6,600 nucleotides of DNA. Source: an uncultured Oscillospiraceae bacterium. Its GTDB lineage: Bacteria > Bacillota > Clostridia > Oscillospirales > Oscillospiraceae. The translations under genes were made by a program, and so were the position numbers. Where the stretch lies: contig CAKTPC010000110.1 in the NCBI GenBank assembly GCA_934590505.1, forward strand, positions 1 to 6,600, in the 5' to 3' direction. The notes beneath the pieces are model-generated. The model had not been told where the DNA came from. It saw only the letters and a list, made by a program, of their open reading frames with translations, and searched no databases. Shown here piece after piece: positions 1 to 5,113 of this stretch (position 1 is its first letter; every line of letters starts with the position of its first letter).

Positions 1-265
1 CATTCCTGTTGGCACACGATTTTCCGCAGGAAAGTCTAGTGTGCTATACCTTTGCTTCCGGCTGACGCGGGAAAGGGGTTGGCGGCGTACTCAGCAATGG
101 GGCAGAGTGTGGCGGCAAACGCTTTTTCGCGGCAGTAGGACAGGCGGATTTTGTGACGTGGGTTACGGCGCAAATGTAGGATTTTTGAGAAGCAAAATCC
201 GACTGGCCGGAAAAGGAAGGAAAGGTATATAAAACCCCTCGTCTCGCCGCAGCGCCGTTCCGGTT
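1..265. other. Intergenic region without a convincing gene; contains inverted repeats
   Basis: No protein family is recognisable in either strand here. The open frames present (one per strand) have Arg/Cys-rich, low-quality compositions and no good ribosome binding site. What can be seen is secondary structure. A nested hairpin lies at 12-44: outer arms GCACAC (12-17) and GTGTGC (39-44), inner arms TTTCC (21-25) and GGAAA (29-33). A 9-bp perfect inverted repeat pairs CGGATTTTG (145-153) with CAAAATCCG (193-201). A second hairpin, GGATTTT (179-185) with AAAATCC (194-200), uses the same 3' arm. The region lies downstream of the minus-strand zinc-ribbon gene and upstream of whatever lies left of the window. 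It could be a long leader, a structured RNA or a decayed mobile-element end; none can be proven from this sequence. Confidence 0.45.
145..201. repeat. Inverted repeats forming two mutually exclusive hairpins
   Basis: CGGATTTTG at 145-153 is exactly complementary to CAAAATCCG at 193-201. The near-direct repeat GGATTTT at 179-185 is complementary to AAAATCC at 194-200, with GT (176-177) and AC (202-203) extending the stem across one mismatch. Because both 5' arms need the same 3' arm, only one hairpin can form at a time. This is the geometry of an attenuator or riboswitch, but a chance product of a short direct repeat is possible. Confidence 0.4.
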
Positions 266-802
266 TCAACGTTTCTTCCGTTTTCCCTTGCCGTGGGTCA
301 TAGTCGTTTTCCCGCGCTGGCTGATGGGGCTTTTCAGGTACTTGGACTTTTTAAGTCCGCTGATGATTGAAACAAATTCTTCCTTTGTAAGTGTGTCATA
401 ATCAAGCCCAATCGTTGCCATAAACGCACGGATTTGTTTTTCTTCGGAACTGCCCTCAAAGTTCATTGCCTCCCGTAACTGGTTCTGCATATTTTCTGCA
501 AAGGAGACTTCATCCGCCGTCATGGTATCGGGGCGGTGTTCACTCCGAATGTCACGGAGAATACCTTTCAGGTCATCCGCAATCATGCTTCCGAAATATT
601 CATCTTCCCGAATCTGCGCCACTTCTAACGTCCGCAGATGCAGATCGTTTTCCTCGCCGCCGTTTTTCATCAGCGCCATCTGCCGGACGGCTTCCAGCAC
701 GGCATTCATATCGTTGACCCGCATATCCGCGATCCGGTCAACGTAAATCTCAGCATCCAGCATGAAGTGCTGGAAATCCTTGTGGCAGATCAGCTCCGCC
801 AT
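266..802 (-). CDS. Hypothetical protein, probable C-terminal part of a frameshifted zinc-ribbon protein
   Basis: The frame encodes 178 residues if read from the ATG at 802; I do not recognise the family. The protein is acidic and probably mostly helical over residues 1-150 and ends in a strongly basic tail (residues 151-178, Lys/Arg-rich, ending GKGKRKKR). There is no signal peptide or membrane segment. The ATG at 802 has no good Shine-Dalgarno sequence, and the frame overlaps the upstream zinc-ribbon frame by about 50 bases. A stop in this frame lies only six codons upstream (818-820). If one base near 797 is skipped, the upstream frame reads straight into this one (SADG then ELICHKDF) and gives a 266-residue protein with an N-terminal zinc ribbon. 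I therefore think this is the 3' part of one gene, disrupted by mutation or sequencing error. Translational coupling of two separate genes is the alternative. No clear terminator follows it. Confidence 0.6.
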   Translation of the reverse strand: MAELICHKDFQHFMLDAEIYVDRIADMRVNDMNAVLEAVRQMALMKNGGEENDLHLRTLEVAQIREDEYFGSMIADDLKGILRDIRSEHRPDTMTADEVSFAENMQNQLREAMNFEGSSEEKQIRAFMATIGLDYDTLTKEEFVSIISGLKKSKYLKSPISQRGKTTMTHGKGKRKKR

Positions 803-1067
803 CAGCCGACTGAACGCTCAGTGACAGACACACGTGGATATGCATCGAAAAGCAGCTGTCGTCATGAAAGAAAGAACACTGCCAGCCATCCGGTACGTAC
901 GCTCTGTATGCGGCTCCGTAATTACCGTAGTTTATGTCCCTGAGCCGATTCTTCTCCTGCTCAAGAGCATACTCCGTACCGCAGTATTCGCACTTCACTT
1001 TAACTGCACCGATGGGTATATTCACAGGCGCGCTGCAGCACGGGCACTCTGACTGTCTCATCCCCAT
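750..1067 (-). CDS. Zinc-ribbon protein, probably truncated by a frameshift
   Basis: As read, this is a 105-residue protein. Residues 8-29 form a treble-clef-like zinc ribbon: C8-x2-C11, 14 residues, then C26-x2-C29 followed by GTEY. After a short linker (about 35-53) comes YRAYVPDGWQ, then alternating hydrophobic residues suggesting beta-strands up to about residue 88. The last 15 or so residues (ending LPQGFPALHAGC) look like out-of-frame translation. Start choice: GGAGGTGAG at 1079-1071 lies 7 bases before the ATG at 1067, a near-ideal ribosome binding site, and a strong sigma-A promoter lies just upstream. Expression signals are therefore intact. Zinc ribbon followed by a VPxGW-type domain resembles zinc-ribbon proteins of unknown function in Clostridia; the role is unknown. 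It is divergent from secG. The true product is probably 266 residues, continuing into the frame at 266-796. Confidence 0.6.
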   Translation of the reverse strand: MGMRQSECPCCSAPVNIPIGAVKVKCEYCGTEYALEQEKNRLRDINYGNYGAAYRAYVPDGWQCSFFHDDSCFSMHIHVCLSLSVQSADGGADLPQGFPALHAGC

Positions 1068-1070
1068 TTG

Positions 1071-1079
1071 CTCACCTCC
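1071..1079 (-). promoter_or_regulatory. Ribosome binding site of the zinc-ribbon gene
   Basis: GGAGGTGAG on the minus strand matches the anti-Shine-Dalgarno sequence over nine bases. The gap from GGAGG to the ATG at 1067 is 7 bases. This favours that ATG over the second in-frame ATG two codons downstream. Confidence 0.8.
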
Positions 1080-1120
1080 GCCTAAAGCGTAAATAGTTGT
1101 ATATACATTGGATTATTCTT

Positions 1121-1149
1121 AGTATAGCTCAGGTATGTGAATAAGTCAA
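1121..1149 (-). promoter_or_regulatory. Sigma-A promoter of the zinc-ribbon gene
   Basis: On the minus strand, TTGACT (1149-1144) and TATACT (1126-1121) are separated by exactly 17 bp, each one base off consensus. The predicted transcription start is near 1114, giving a leader of about 47 bases. A perfect 10-bp palindrome, TGTATATACA (1098-1107), lies just downstream of that start and could be an operator. Confidence 0.7.
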
Positions 1150-1184
1150 ACTGCCGTTTTCTGCGAATAAACAATAAAAAATGC

Positions 1185-1213
1185 TTGAATTGTCCGGCGC
1201 TGTATGATATACT
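1185..1213 (+). promoter_or_regulatory. Sigma-A promoter of secG
   Basis: TTGAAT (1185-1190) and TATACT (1208-1213) are separated by 17 bp. The transcription start is expected near 1219-1220, leaving a leader of about 38 bases before the secG ATG. The promoter is divergent from that of the zinc-ribbon gene; the -35 boxes are 35 bp apart. Confidence 0.7.
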
Positions 1214-1257
1214 TGTCAAGCTGATTATTATGTACAAAATCGAAAGGGTCGAGATAA

Positions 1258-1494
1258 ATGTCTGCACTTACTATCGTATTCACCGTTCTTCAGGTTCTCT
1301 CCGGTCTTGCTGTTACTGCTATCGTTCTGATGCAGAGCGGCAAGAGCGCCGGTCTTTCCGGTGCCATTTCCGGCGGCGCTGAGACCTTCCTTTCCAAGGG
1401 CAAGGCCAAGACGCTGGATGCAAAGCTTGCGAAGATGACCAAGTGGTTTGCACTCGTCTTTGTTATCCTCACTCTGATCCTGAACCTTATCTGA
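1258..1494 (+). CDS. secG: Preprotein translocase subunit SecG
   Basis: SecG is the small non-essential subunit of the SecYEG channel in the cytoplasmic membrane, which exports unfolded preproteins with SecA. The 78-residue product has the usual length and layout: TM1 at about residues 4-25, the conserved cytoplasmic loop beginning LMQSGKSAGLSGAISGG (24-40, the Gly/Ser-rich SecG signature), a basic stretch with several Lys (47-62), and TM2 at about 61-77. The ATG at 1258 follows a modest Shine-Dalgarno (AAAGGG, 1243-1248). The gene has its own promoter and is followed 17 bases after the stop by a strong terminator, so it is probably monocistronic. In many Firmicutes secG is followed by rnr and smpB; here it is not. 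Confidence 0.95.
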   Translation: MSALTIVFTVLQVLSGLAVTAIVLMQSGKSAGLSGAISGGAETFLSKGKAKTLDAKLAKMTKWFALVFVILTLILNLI

Positions 1495-1510
1495 GAGGAC
1501 AAAGCGCAAA

Positions 1511-1548
1511 CGAAAAGCGGCGGTGGAAAATTCCACCGCCGCTTTTCG
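1511..1548 (+). terminator. Rho-independent terminator of secG, possibly bidirectional
   Basis: Perfect 18-base inverted repeat: arm CGAAAAGCGGCGGTGGAA (1511-1528), two central bases, and its exact complement (1531-1548). The GC-rich stem core is flanked by AAAA on the left and TTTT on the right, so either strand yields a stem followed by U residues. It lies between convergent genes, which suits bidirectional use. Confidence 0.8.
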
Positions 1549-1561
1549 CCGAATATTAAGT

Positions 1562-1602
1562 AATATCAGGAAGTCTGCAAATTGCTGACTTCCTGATATT
1601 TT
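1562..1602 (-). terminator. Second hairpin in the convergent gap, probable terminator of the ArsC/Spx-like gene
   Basis: Perfect 14-bp inverted repeat AATATCAGGAAGTC (1562-1575) with GACTTCCTGATATT (1587-1600), loop of 11 bases. It begins directly at the stop codon of the minus-strand gene. On the plus strand the stem is followed by TTTT (1599-1602, partly within the arm). On the minus strand the U-rich tail is weak, so termination there may depend mainly on the GC-rich hairpin at 1511-1548 further on. Confidence 0.55.
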
Positions 1603-1934
1603 CATTCCCACGTTTTCCAGACGTCCGGGCAGTAGCCCACAGTGGCCTGCTTTCCGTTTCTAACGATAGGCGTCTTTATGAGGTACGGGACTTCATAGAG
1701 CTTATCAAGCTTTGCCTCCGCCGACGCAAGATACTGGAAAAGCGGATAATCCTGATCGGCAGGATCAGCCATCGCGTCCAGCCCCACGGCATTTTTGACG
1801 GAGTTCAGCTCTCCCCTGCTCATGCCGTATTTCAGGATATCTACGAACTGATATTTTATCCTGCGTTCCTTAAAATAGCGTTCGGCCTTTTTCGTGTCAA
1901 AGCACTTGGCCTTGCCGAATATCTGAATATTCAC
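1602..1934 (-). CDS. ArsC/Spx-family thioredoxin-fold protein
   Basis: The 110-residue protein has the ArsC/Spx-type thioredoxin fold. The N-terminal strand MNIQIFGK leads to the active-site loop with a single cysteine, C11 (KCFDTKKA), followed by the helix AERYFKERRI and the FVDI strand. Near the C-terminus LIKTPIVRNGK (85-95) holds the cis-proline typical of the family, followed by ATVGY. There is no CxxC, so it is not a classical thioredoxin or Spx redox switch; C102 is the only other cysteine. The family includes arsenate reductases and Spx-like regulators. No ars genes are nearby, so arsenate reduction is not implied; the substrate is unknown. The start is a GTG six bases after the rnj stop codon, with AGAGG (1949-1945) inside the end of rnj as the likely ribosome binding site. 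It should be translated from the rnj transcript. Confidence 0.8.
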   Translation of the reverse strand: MNIQIFGKAKCFDTKKAERYFKERRIKYQFVDILKYGMSRGELNSVKNAVGLDAMADPADQDYPLFQYLASAEAKLDKLYEVPYLIKTPIVRNGKQATVGYCPDVWKTWE

Positions 1935-1940
1935 CCCGAC

Positions 1941-3599
1941 TTATACCTCTGCGATGACCGGCAGGATCATGGGGCTGCGGCGGGTGGTCTTATAAAGGTA
2001 CCCTGTTATATTGCTCTTGACCTTACCCTTGATGCCCGTCCAGTCGGTGATATGCTGGTTCTCGCAGGCTTCGACCGACTCGATTGCAACGCGTTTGAGC
2101 TCCTCCATCATGCTCTCCGCTTCCTTTACATATATAAAGCCGCGGGTCACGATCTTCGGCTCAGAGACTAAAGTGTGCGTCTCGGTCGAATACGGCAGGA
2201 CTATCACGACCATGCCATCCTCGGCGAGCCTGTGGCGGTCACGCAGCACTACGCTGCCGACCTCGCCCACGCCGCTGCCGTCAACGAGGACCGCACCGGA
2301 CTGGACGGTCTCTTCACACTTGATGCTCTTCTTCGTTATCTCGATGACCTTGCCGTTTTCGGCGACGACAACATTCTTCGGCGCGACGCCCATGAGCTTT
2401 CCAAGCTCCGCGTGCTTAACGAGCATCCTGTGCTCGCCATGGACGGGGATGAAGAACTTCGGCTTTGTAAGCGCAAGCATCATCTTCTGCTCCTCCTGGC
2501 AGGCGTGGCCGGAAACGTGCAGATCGGTATGTCGGTCGTATATGACCTCCGCGCCCTTGTGGAACAGCTCGTCAATGACGCGGCTTATCATGTTCTCGTT
2601 GCCGGGGATGGCGGACGCGGAGATGATAACGCGGTCGCCCGCGTCGACATTTATCTGCTTATGCTCGGAAAATGCCATGCGGTAGAGCGCAGACATCGTC
2701 TCGCCCTGGCTGCCGGTGGATATGATAACGGTCTGGTTGTGCGGCAGCTTGTTTATCTTATCGATGTCCACCATGACGTTCTCGGGGATATCCATATACC
2801 CGAGAACGGAAGCGACATGCAGGACGTTCTCCATGCTGCGCCCTGTTATGCCGACCTTGCGATGGTACTTCGCCGCGACATTTATGATCTGCTGCAGACG
2901 GTGTACATTCGAGGCAAAGGTCGTGATGATTATACGCTTATCGCAGCCCATGAATAGCTTGTCAAAGCTCTCGCCGACCTTGCGCTCTGACGCGGAATGC
3001 CCCGGCTGCTCGACGTTTGTCGAATCGCTCAGCAGGGCGAGCACGCCCTCGTTGCCAAGCTGGCCAAGACGGGCGATGTCTATCATGCTGCCGGCAATGG
3101 GCGTCACGTCTATCTTGAAGTCACCGGTGTGGATGACCGTGCCTATAGGCGTTGTGATAGCCAGTGCGACTGCGTCGGGGATACTGTGGTTCACGTGGAT
3201 GAATTCGACCGTGAAACAGCCGAGACGGAAAACCGAGCCGTCCTTCTTGGTAAATATCTGCGTGTTATAGAGCTGGTCATGCTCTTCAAGCTTAAGCTCT
3301 ACCAGCGCCGCCGTAAGAGGCGTAGTGTATATGGGAATGTCCAGATCGCGCAGCAGATAGGAAACGCCGCCTATATGGTCCTCATGGCCGTGCGTGAGGA
3401 TCAGCCCGCGTATCTTCTCGGCGTTAGCTTTAAGGTAGGTGATATCCGGCAGGACAATGTCAATGCCGTACATGTCCTCATCCGGGAAACCCATGCCGGC
3501 GTCAACGATGATTATATCGCTGCCGCATTCATAGGCCGTCATATTCTTGCCTATTTCGCCCAGACCGCCGAGCGGGATAATTTTCAGTTTTGAAATCAT
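1941..3599 (-). CDS. rnj: Ribonuclease J
   Basis: RNase J is a zinc-dependent beta-CASP metallo-beta-lactamase with 5'-to-3' exonuclease and endonuclease activity, central to mRNA decay and rRNA maturation in Firmicutes. The 552 residues match family length (B. subtilis RNase J1 is about 555). The lactamase core has HGHEDH at 70-75 (ligands H70, H72, D74, H75), H138 in HVNH and D160 in HTGD. The beta-CASP insertion shows SDSTN (191-195), TFASN (227-231) and STGSQGE (294-300). The core resumes with HVSGH (361-365) and PVHGEH (385-390, H387 and H390). A C-terminal oligomerisation domain runs from about 450 to the end. All catalytic residues are present. The ATG at 3599 has GGAG (3608-3605) five bases upstream. 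Only one copy is in the window, so whether it is the J1 or J2 type cannot be told; an intact catalytic site favours a J1-like enzyme. Confidence 0.96.
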   Translation of the reverse strand: MISKLKIIPLGGLGEIGKNMTAYECGSDIIIVDAGMGFPDEDMYGIDIVLPDITYLKANAEKIRGLILTHGHEDHIGGVSYLLRDLDIPIYTTPLTAALVELKLEEHDQLYNTQIFTKKDGSVFRLGCFTVEFIHVNHSIPDAVALAITTPIGTVIHTGDFKIDVTPIAGSMIDIARLGQLGNEGVLALLSDSTNVEQPGHSASERKVGESFDKLFMGCDKRIIITTFASNVHRLQQIINVAAKYHRKVGITGRSMENVLHVASVLGYMDIPENVMVDIDKINKLPHNQTVIISTGSQGETMSALYRMAFSEHKQINVDAGDRVIISASAIPGNENMISRVIDELFHKGAEVIYDRHTDLHVSGHACQEEQKMMLALTKPKFFIPVHGEHRMLVKHAELGKLMGVAPKNVVVAENGKVIEITKKSIKCEETVQSGAVLVDGSGVGEVGSVVLRDRHRLAEDGMVVIVLPYSTETHTLVSEPKIVTRGFIYVKEAESMMEELKRVAIESVEACENQHITDWTGIKGKVKSNITGYLYKTTRRSPMILPVIAEV

Positions 3600-3617
3600 A
3601 TTATCTCCAATCTATCA

Positions 3618-3650
3618 AATAAAATCGTATGTACCGTGCCTCCGATTATT
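3618..3650 (-). other. AT-rich hairpin near the 5' end of the rnj transcript
   Basis: On the minus strand AATAATCG (3650-3643) can pair with CGATTTTATT (3627-3618), with a two-base bulge and a 15-base loop. If transcription starts near 3655 from the predicted promoter, the stem begins about five bases from the mRNA 5' end. The stem is weak, so this is tentative. Confidence 0.3.
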
Positions 3651-3661
3651 GGTGCTCAAAA

Positions 3662-3690
3662 ATTATAACCTATGCTGAGAATAAATAATC
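3662..3690 (-). promoter_or_regulatory. Probable promoter of rnj
   Basis: A consensus TATAAT lies at 3667-3662 on the minus strand, directly after the recR stop codon. The hexamer at the 17-bp position (GATTAT, 3690-3685) is a poor -35 match, so the promoter may be weak or need an activator. It would let rnj be transcribed independently of rpe-recR. The gap between recR and rnj is 89 bases. Confidence 0.45.
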
Positions 3691-4288
3691 ACATCTCCGT
3701 GCGCCCTTCAATGGCGCGATTAAGCGTCGCGTCGTCCGCAAACTCAAGGTTTGACCCGACGGGGATACCGTAGGCAAGCCGCGTTACCTTCACGTTAAAG
3801 GGCTTGAGCAGGCGCGAGAGATACATCGCCGTCGCCTCACCCTCCGTGTCCGGGTTCGTCGCCATGATGACCTCCTGAATGTCGTTCTCCGCCACTCTGA
3901 CCAGAAGCTCCTTGATCCTTATGTCGTCGGGGCCAACATGACTCATCGGGGACAGAACGCCGTGCAGGACATGATACGTGCCGTTAAACTCACGTCCGCG
4001 CTCTATACTGAGCACATCGCGCGGCTCGGACACTACGCACACTGTACTCTTATCGCGTGTGTCGCTTGCGCATATCTGGCATATCTCCCCCTCAGTGAGG
4101 TTCTGGCACACCTTGCAGCAGTGGACGCTCTTCTTCGCCGAAACTATCGCATCCGCAAAGGACTGCGCCTCGGTGTCCGGCAGACTGAGGATGTGGAAAG
4201 CGAGGCGCTGTGCACTCTTTCTGCCGATCCCGGGCAGGGACGCGAATTTATCTACAAGGTTTTCAAGTGAAGCGGGAAAAAAGGACAT
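3689..4288 (-). CDS. recR: Recombination mediator RecR
   Basis: RecR works with RecO (and RecF) to load RecA onto SSB-coated single-stranded DNA during gap and break repair. The 199 residues match the family's usual length of about 200. Domains in order: helix-hairpin-helix with LPGIGRKSAQRLAFHIL (18-34); a four-cysteine zinc finger, C58-x2-C61-x8-C70-x2-C73; a Toprim domain with VVSEPRD (85-91), and ATNPDTEGEATAMYL (143-157); and the C-terminal RLAYGIPVGSNLEFAD (170-185). All signatures are intact. The ATG at 4288 follows GAGGAG (4300-4295) by 6 bases, and this ribosome binding site overlaps the rpe stop codon. The ten-base gap to rpe indicates cotranscription. recR usually follows dnaX and ybaB in bacteria; pairing with rpe is less usual. 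Confidence 0.97.
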   Translation of the reverse strand: MSFFPASLENLVDKFASLPGIGRKSAQRLAFHILSLPDTEAQSFADAIVSAKKSVHCCKVCQNLTEGEICQICASDTRDKSTVCVVSEPRDVLSIERGREFNGTYHVLHGVLSPMSHVGPDDIRIKELLVRVAENDIQEVIMATNPDTEGEATAMYLSRLLKPFNVKVTRLAYGIPVGSNLEFADDATLNRAIEGRTEM

Positions 4289-4298
4289 GGCTTGCTCC

Positions 4299-4961
4299 TC
4301 AGTTTATCTTACTCGTTCTGATGCGCTCTATTGCCTCGGCGCGGTCCGCGCTGCCAAACACAGCACTGCCGGCAACCAGCACGTTCGCCCCGGCCTCTAT
4401 GGCGAGCGCCGCGGTAGTGCCGTCGATGCCGCCGTCCACCTCCAGCTCGCAGTCGGGCGAAAGCGTGTCGATAAGCTCACGCACACGGCTGATCTTCGGC
4501 AGCTGCTCATGCATGAAATGCTGTCCCCCAAACCCTGGCTCCACCGTCATGACAAGGATAATGTCGACCATCGGCAGGAACGGCAGGACCGCCTCTGCCG
4601 GGGTATTGGGATTAATGACAACACCCGCCTTTTTTCCAAGGCCTCTGGCGATATCTATTGCCTTGAGGATATTCTCCTGACTGTCGGCCTCGACATGAAA
4701 GGTCACCATATCCGCCCCCGCCTTGCAGAACTGCTCGGCATAGCGGACCGGCCTGTCTATCATAAGGTGAACGTCAATGAACATATCCGTCGCCCTGCGC
4801 AGGGATTTGAGCACAGGGATACCGATAGAAATATTCGGCACGAACAGGCCGTCCATTACATCAAAATGCAGATAGTCGGCGCCCGCGGCCGCTACCTCTC
4901 CGGCCTCCTGGCCGAGTTTCGCAAAATCGGCAGACAGTATTGACGGTGCGACTTTTATCAT
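4299..4961 (-). CDS. rpe: Ribulose-phosphate 3-epimerase
   Basis: Rpe interconverts D-ribulose 5-phosphate and D-xylulose 5-phosphate in the cytoplasm, in the non-oxidative pentose phosphate pathway. The 220 residues fit a complete TIM barrel. Signatures: APSILSADF (5-13), HFDVMDGLFVPN (32-43), DVHLMI (63-68), MTVEPGFGGQ (138-147), EVDGGI (174-179) and AGSAVF (197-202) in the phosphate-binding part. The expected metal ligands are H32, D34, H65 and D176, with D34 and D176 the usual acid/base pair; all are present. The ATG at 4961 is preceded by AAAGGAG (4975-4969) at a 7-base spacing. It is the first gene of the minus-strand cluster and has its own promoter. In many Firmicutes rpe follows rsgA; here the upstream neighbour is divergent xpaC instead. 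Confidence 0.97.
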   Translation of the reverse strand: MIKVAPSILSADFAKLGQEAGEVAAAGADYLHFDVMDGLFVPNISIGIPVLKSLRRATDMFIDVHLMIDRPVRYAEQFCKAGADMVTFHVEADSQENILKAIDIARGLGKKAGVVINPNTPAEAVLPFLPMVDIILVMTVEPGFGGQHFMHEQLPKISRVRELIDTLSPDCELEVDGGIDGTTAALAIEAGANVLVAGSAVFGSADRAEAIERIRTSKIN

Positions 4962-4984
4962 CTCTGATCTCCTTTACACGGGAT

Positions 4985-5004
4985 GCGTACCGTGCGCGGC
5001 ACGC
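4985..5004 (-). other. GC-rich hairpin in the rpe leader
   Basis: On the minus strand GCGTGCCG (5004-4997) pairs with CGGTACGC (4992-4985) over 8 bp including one G-U pair, with the four-base loop CGCA. With a transcription start predicted near 5010, the stem begins about six bases from the 5' end. It ends about 10 bases before the ribosome binding site, so it should not block translation. A role in protecting the 5' end is possible; no downstream U tract is present, so it is not a terminator. Confidence 0.45.
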
Positions 5005-5016
5005 AAATACTGATTC

Positions 5017-5046
5017 ATTATACTACATGTCTGCGCTAATTTGCAA
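5017..5046 (-). promoter_or_regulatory. Sigma-A promoter of the rpe-recR cluster
   Basis: On the minus strand TTGCAA (5046-5041) and consensus TATAAT (5022-5017) are separated by 18 bp. The start is expected near 5010, giving a leader of about 50 bases. The -35 box is only 5 bp from the -35 box of the divergent xpaC promoter. Confidence 0.65.
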
Positions 5047-5051
5047 TACTC

Positions 5052-5080
5052 TTGACTGCTGCGGCAATTAGATATAAAAT
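5052..5080 (+). promoter_or_regulatory. Sigma-A promoter of xpaC-telA
   Basis: TTGACT (5052-5057) and TAAAAT (5075-5080) are separated by 17 bp. The start is expected near 5087, leaving a leader of about 27 bases to the GTG start. Confidence 0.7.
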
Positions 5081-5101
5081 AAAAATGTACGACAAATGAT
5101 T

Positions 5102-5107
5102 GGAGAG
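5102..5107 (+). promoter_or_regulatory. Ribosome binding site fixing the GTG start of xpaC
   Basis: GGAGAG is 6 bases upstream of GTG at 5114. An in-frame TGA at 5111-5113 directly precedes that GTG, so no earlier start is possible, and no ATG lies close enough downstream to use this site. Confidence 0.75.
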
Positions 5108-5113
5108 TTTTGA

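Noticed and set aside
41..232. Plus-strand open frame of 63 codons in the left region
   Set aside because: No ribosome binding site and an Arg/Gly/Trp-rich composition typical of a chance frame.
36..269. Minus-strand open frame of 77 codons in the left region
   Set aside because: It would begin with TTG inside the stop of the preceding gene, is rich in Arg, Cys and Pro in an irregular way, and matches no family I recognise. It runs through the inverted repeats, which explain the sequence better.
834..1052. Plus-strand open frame opposite the zinc-ribbon gene
   Set aside because: Antisense to a frame with a clear CxxC zinc ribbon, promoter and ribosome binding site; no such signals on the plus strand.
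1228..1611. Minus-strand open frame of 127 codons across secG and the terminators
   Set aside because: Antisense to the well-supported secG and runs through both terminator hairpins.
1602..1934. Arsenate resistance function for the ArsC-like gene
   Set aside because: No arsR, arsB or acr3 gene nearby, and the fold is shared with proteins of other function; only the family is supported.
2011..3593. Several long plus-strand open frames opposite RNase J, the longest about 260 codons
   Set aside because: They mirror the codon pattern of rnj, whose catalytic motifs are all intact on the minus strand; no ribosome binding sites or family features.
3978..4943. 321-codon plus-strand open frame opposite recR and rpe
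   Set aside because: It spans two convincingly conserved minus-strand genes; its length reflects the high-GC third positions of the opposite strand.
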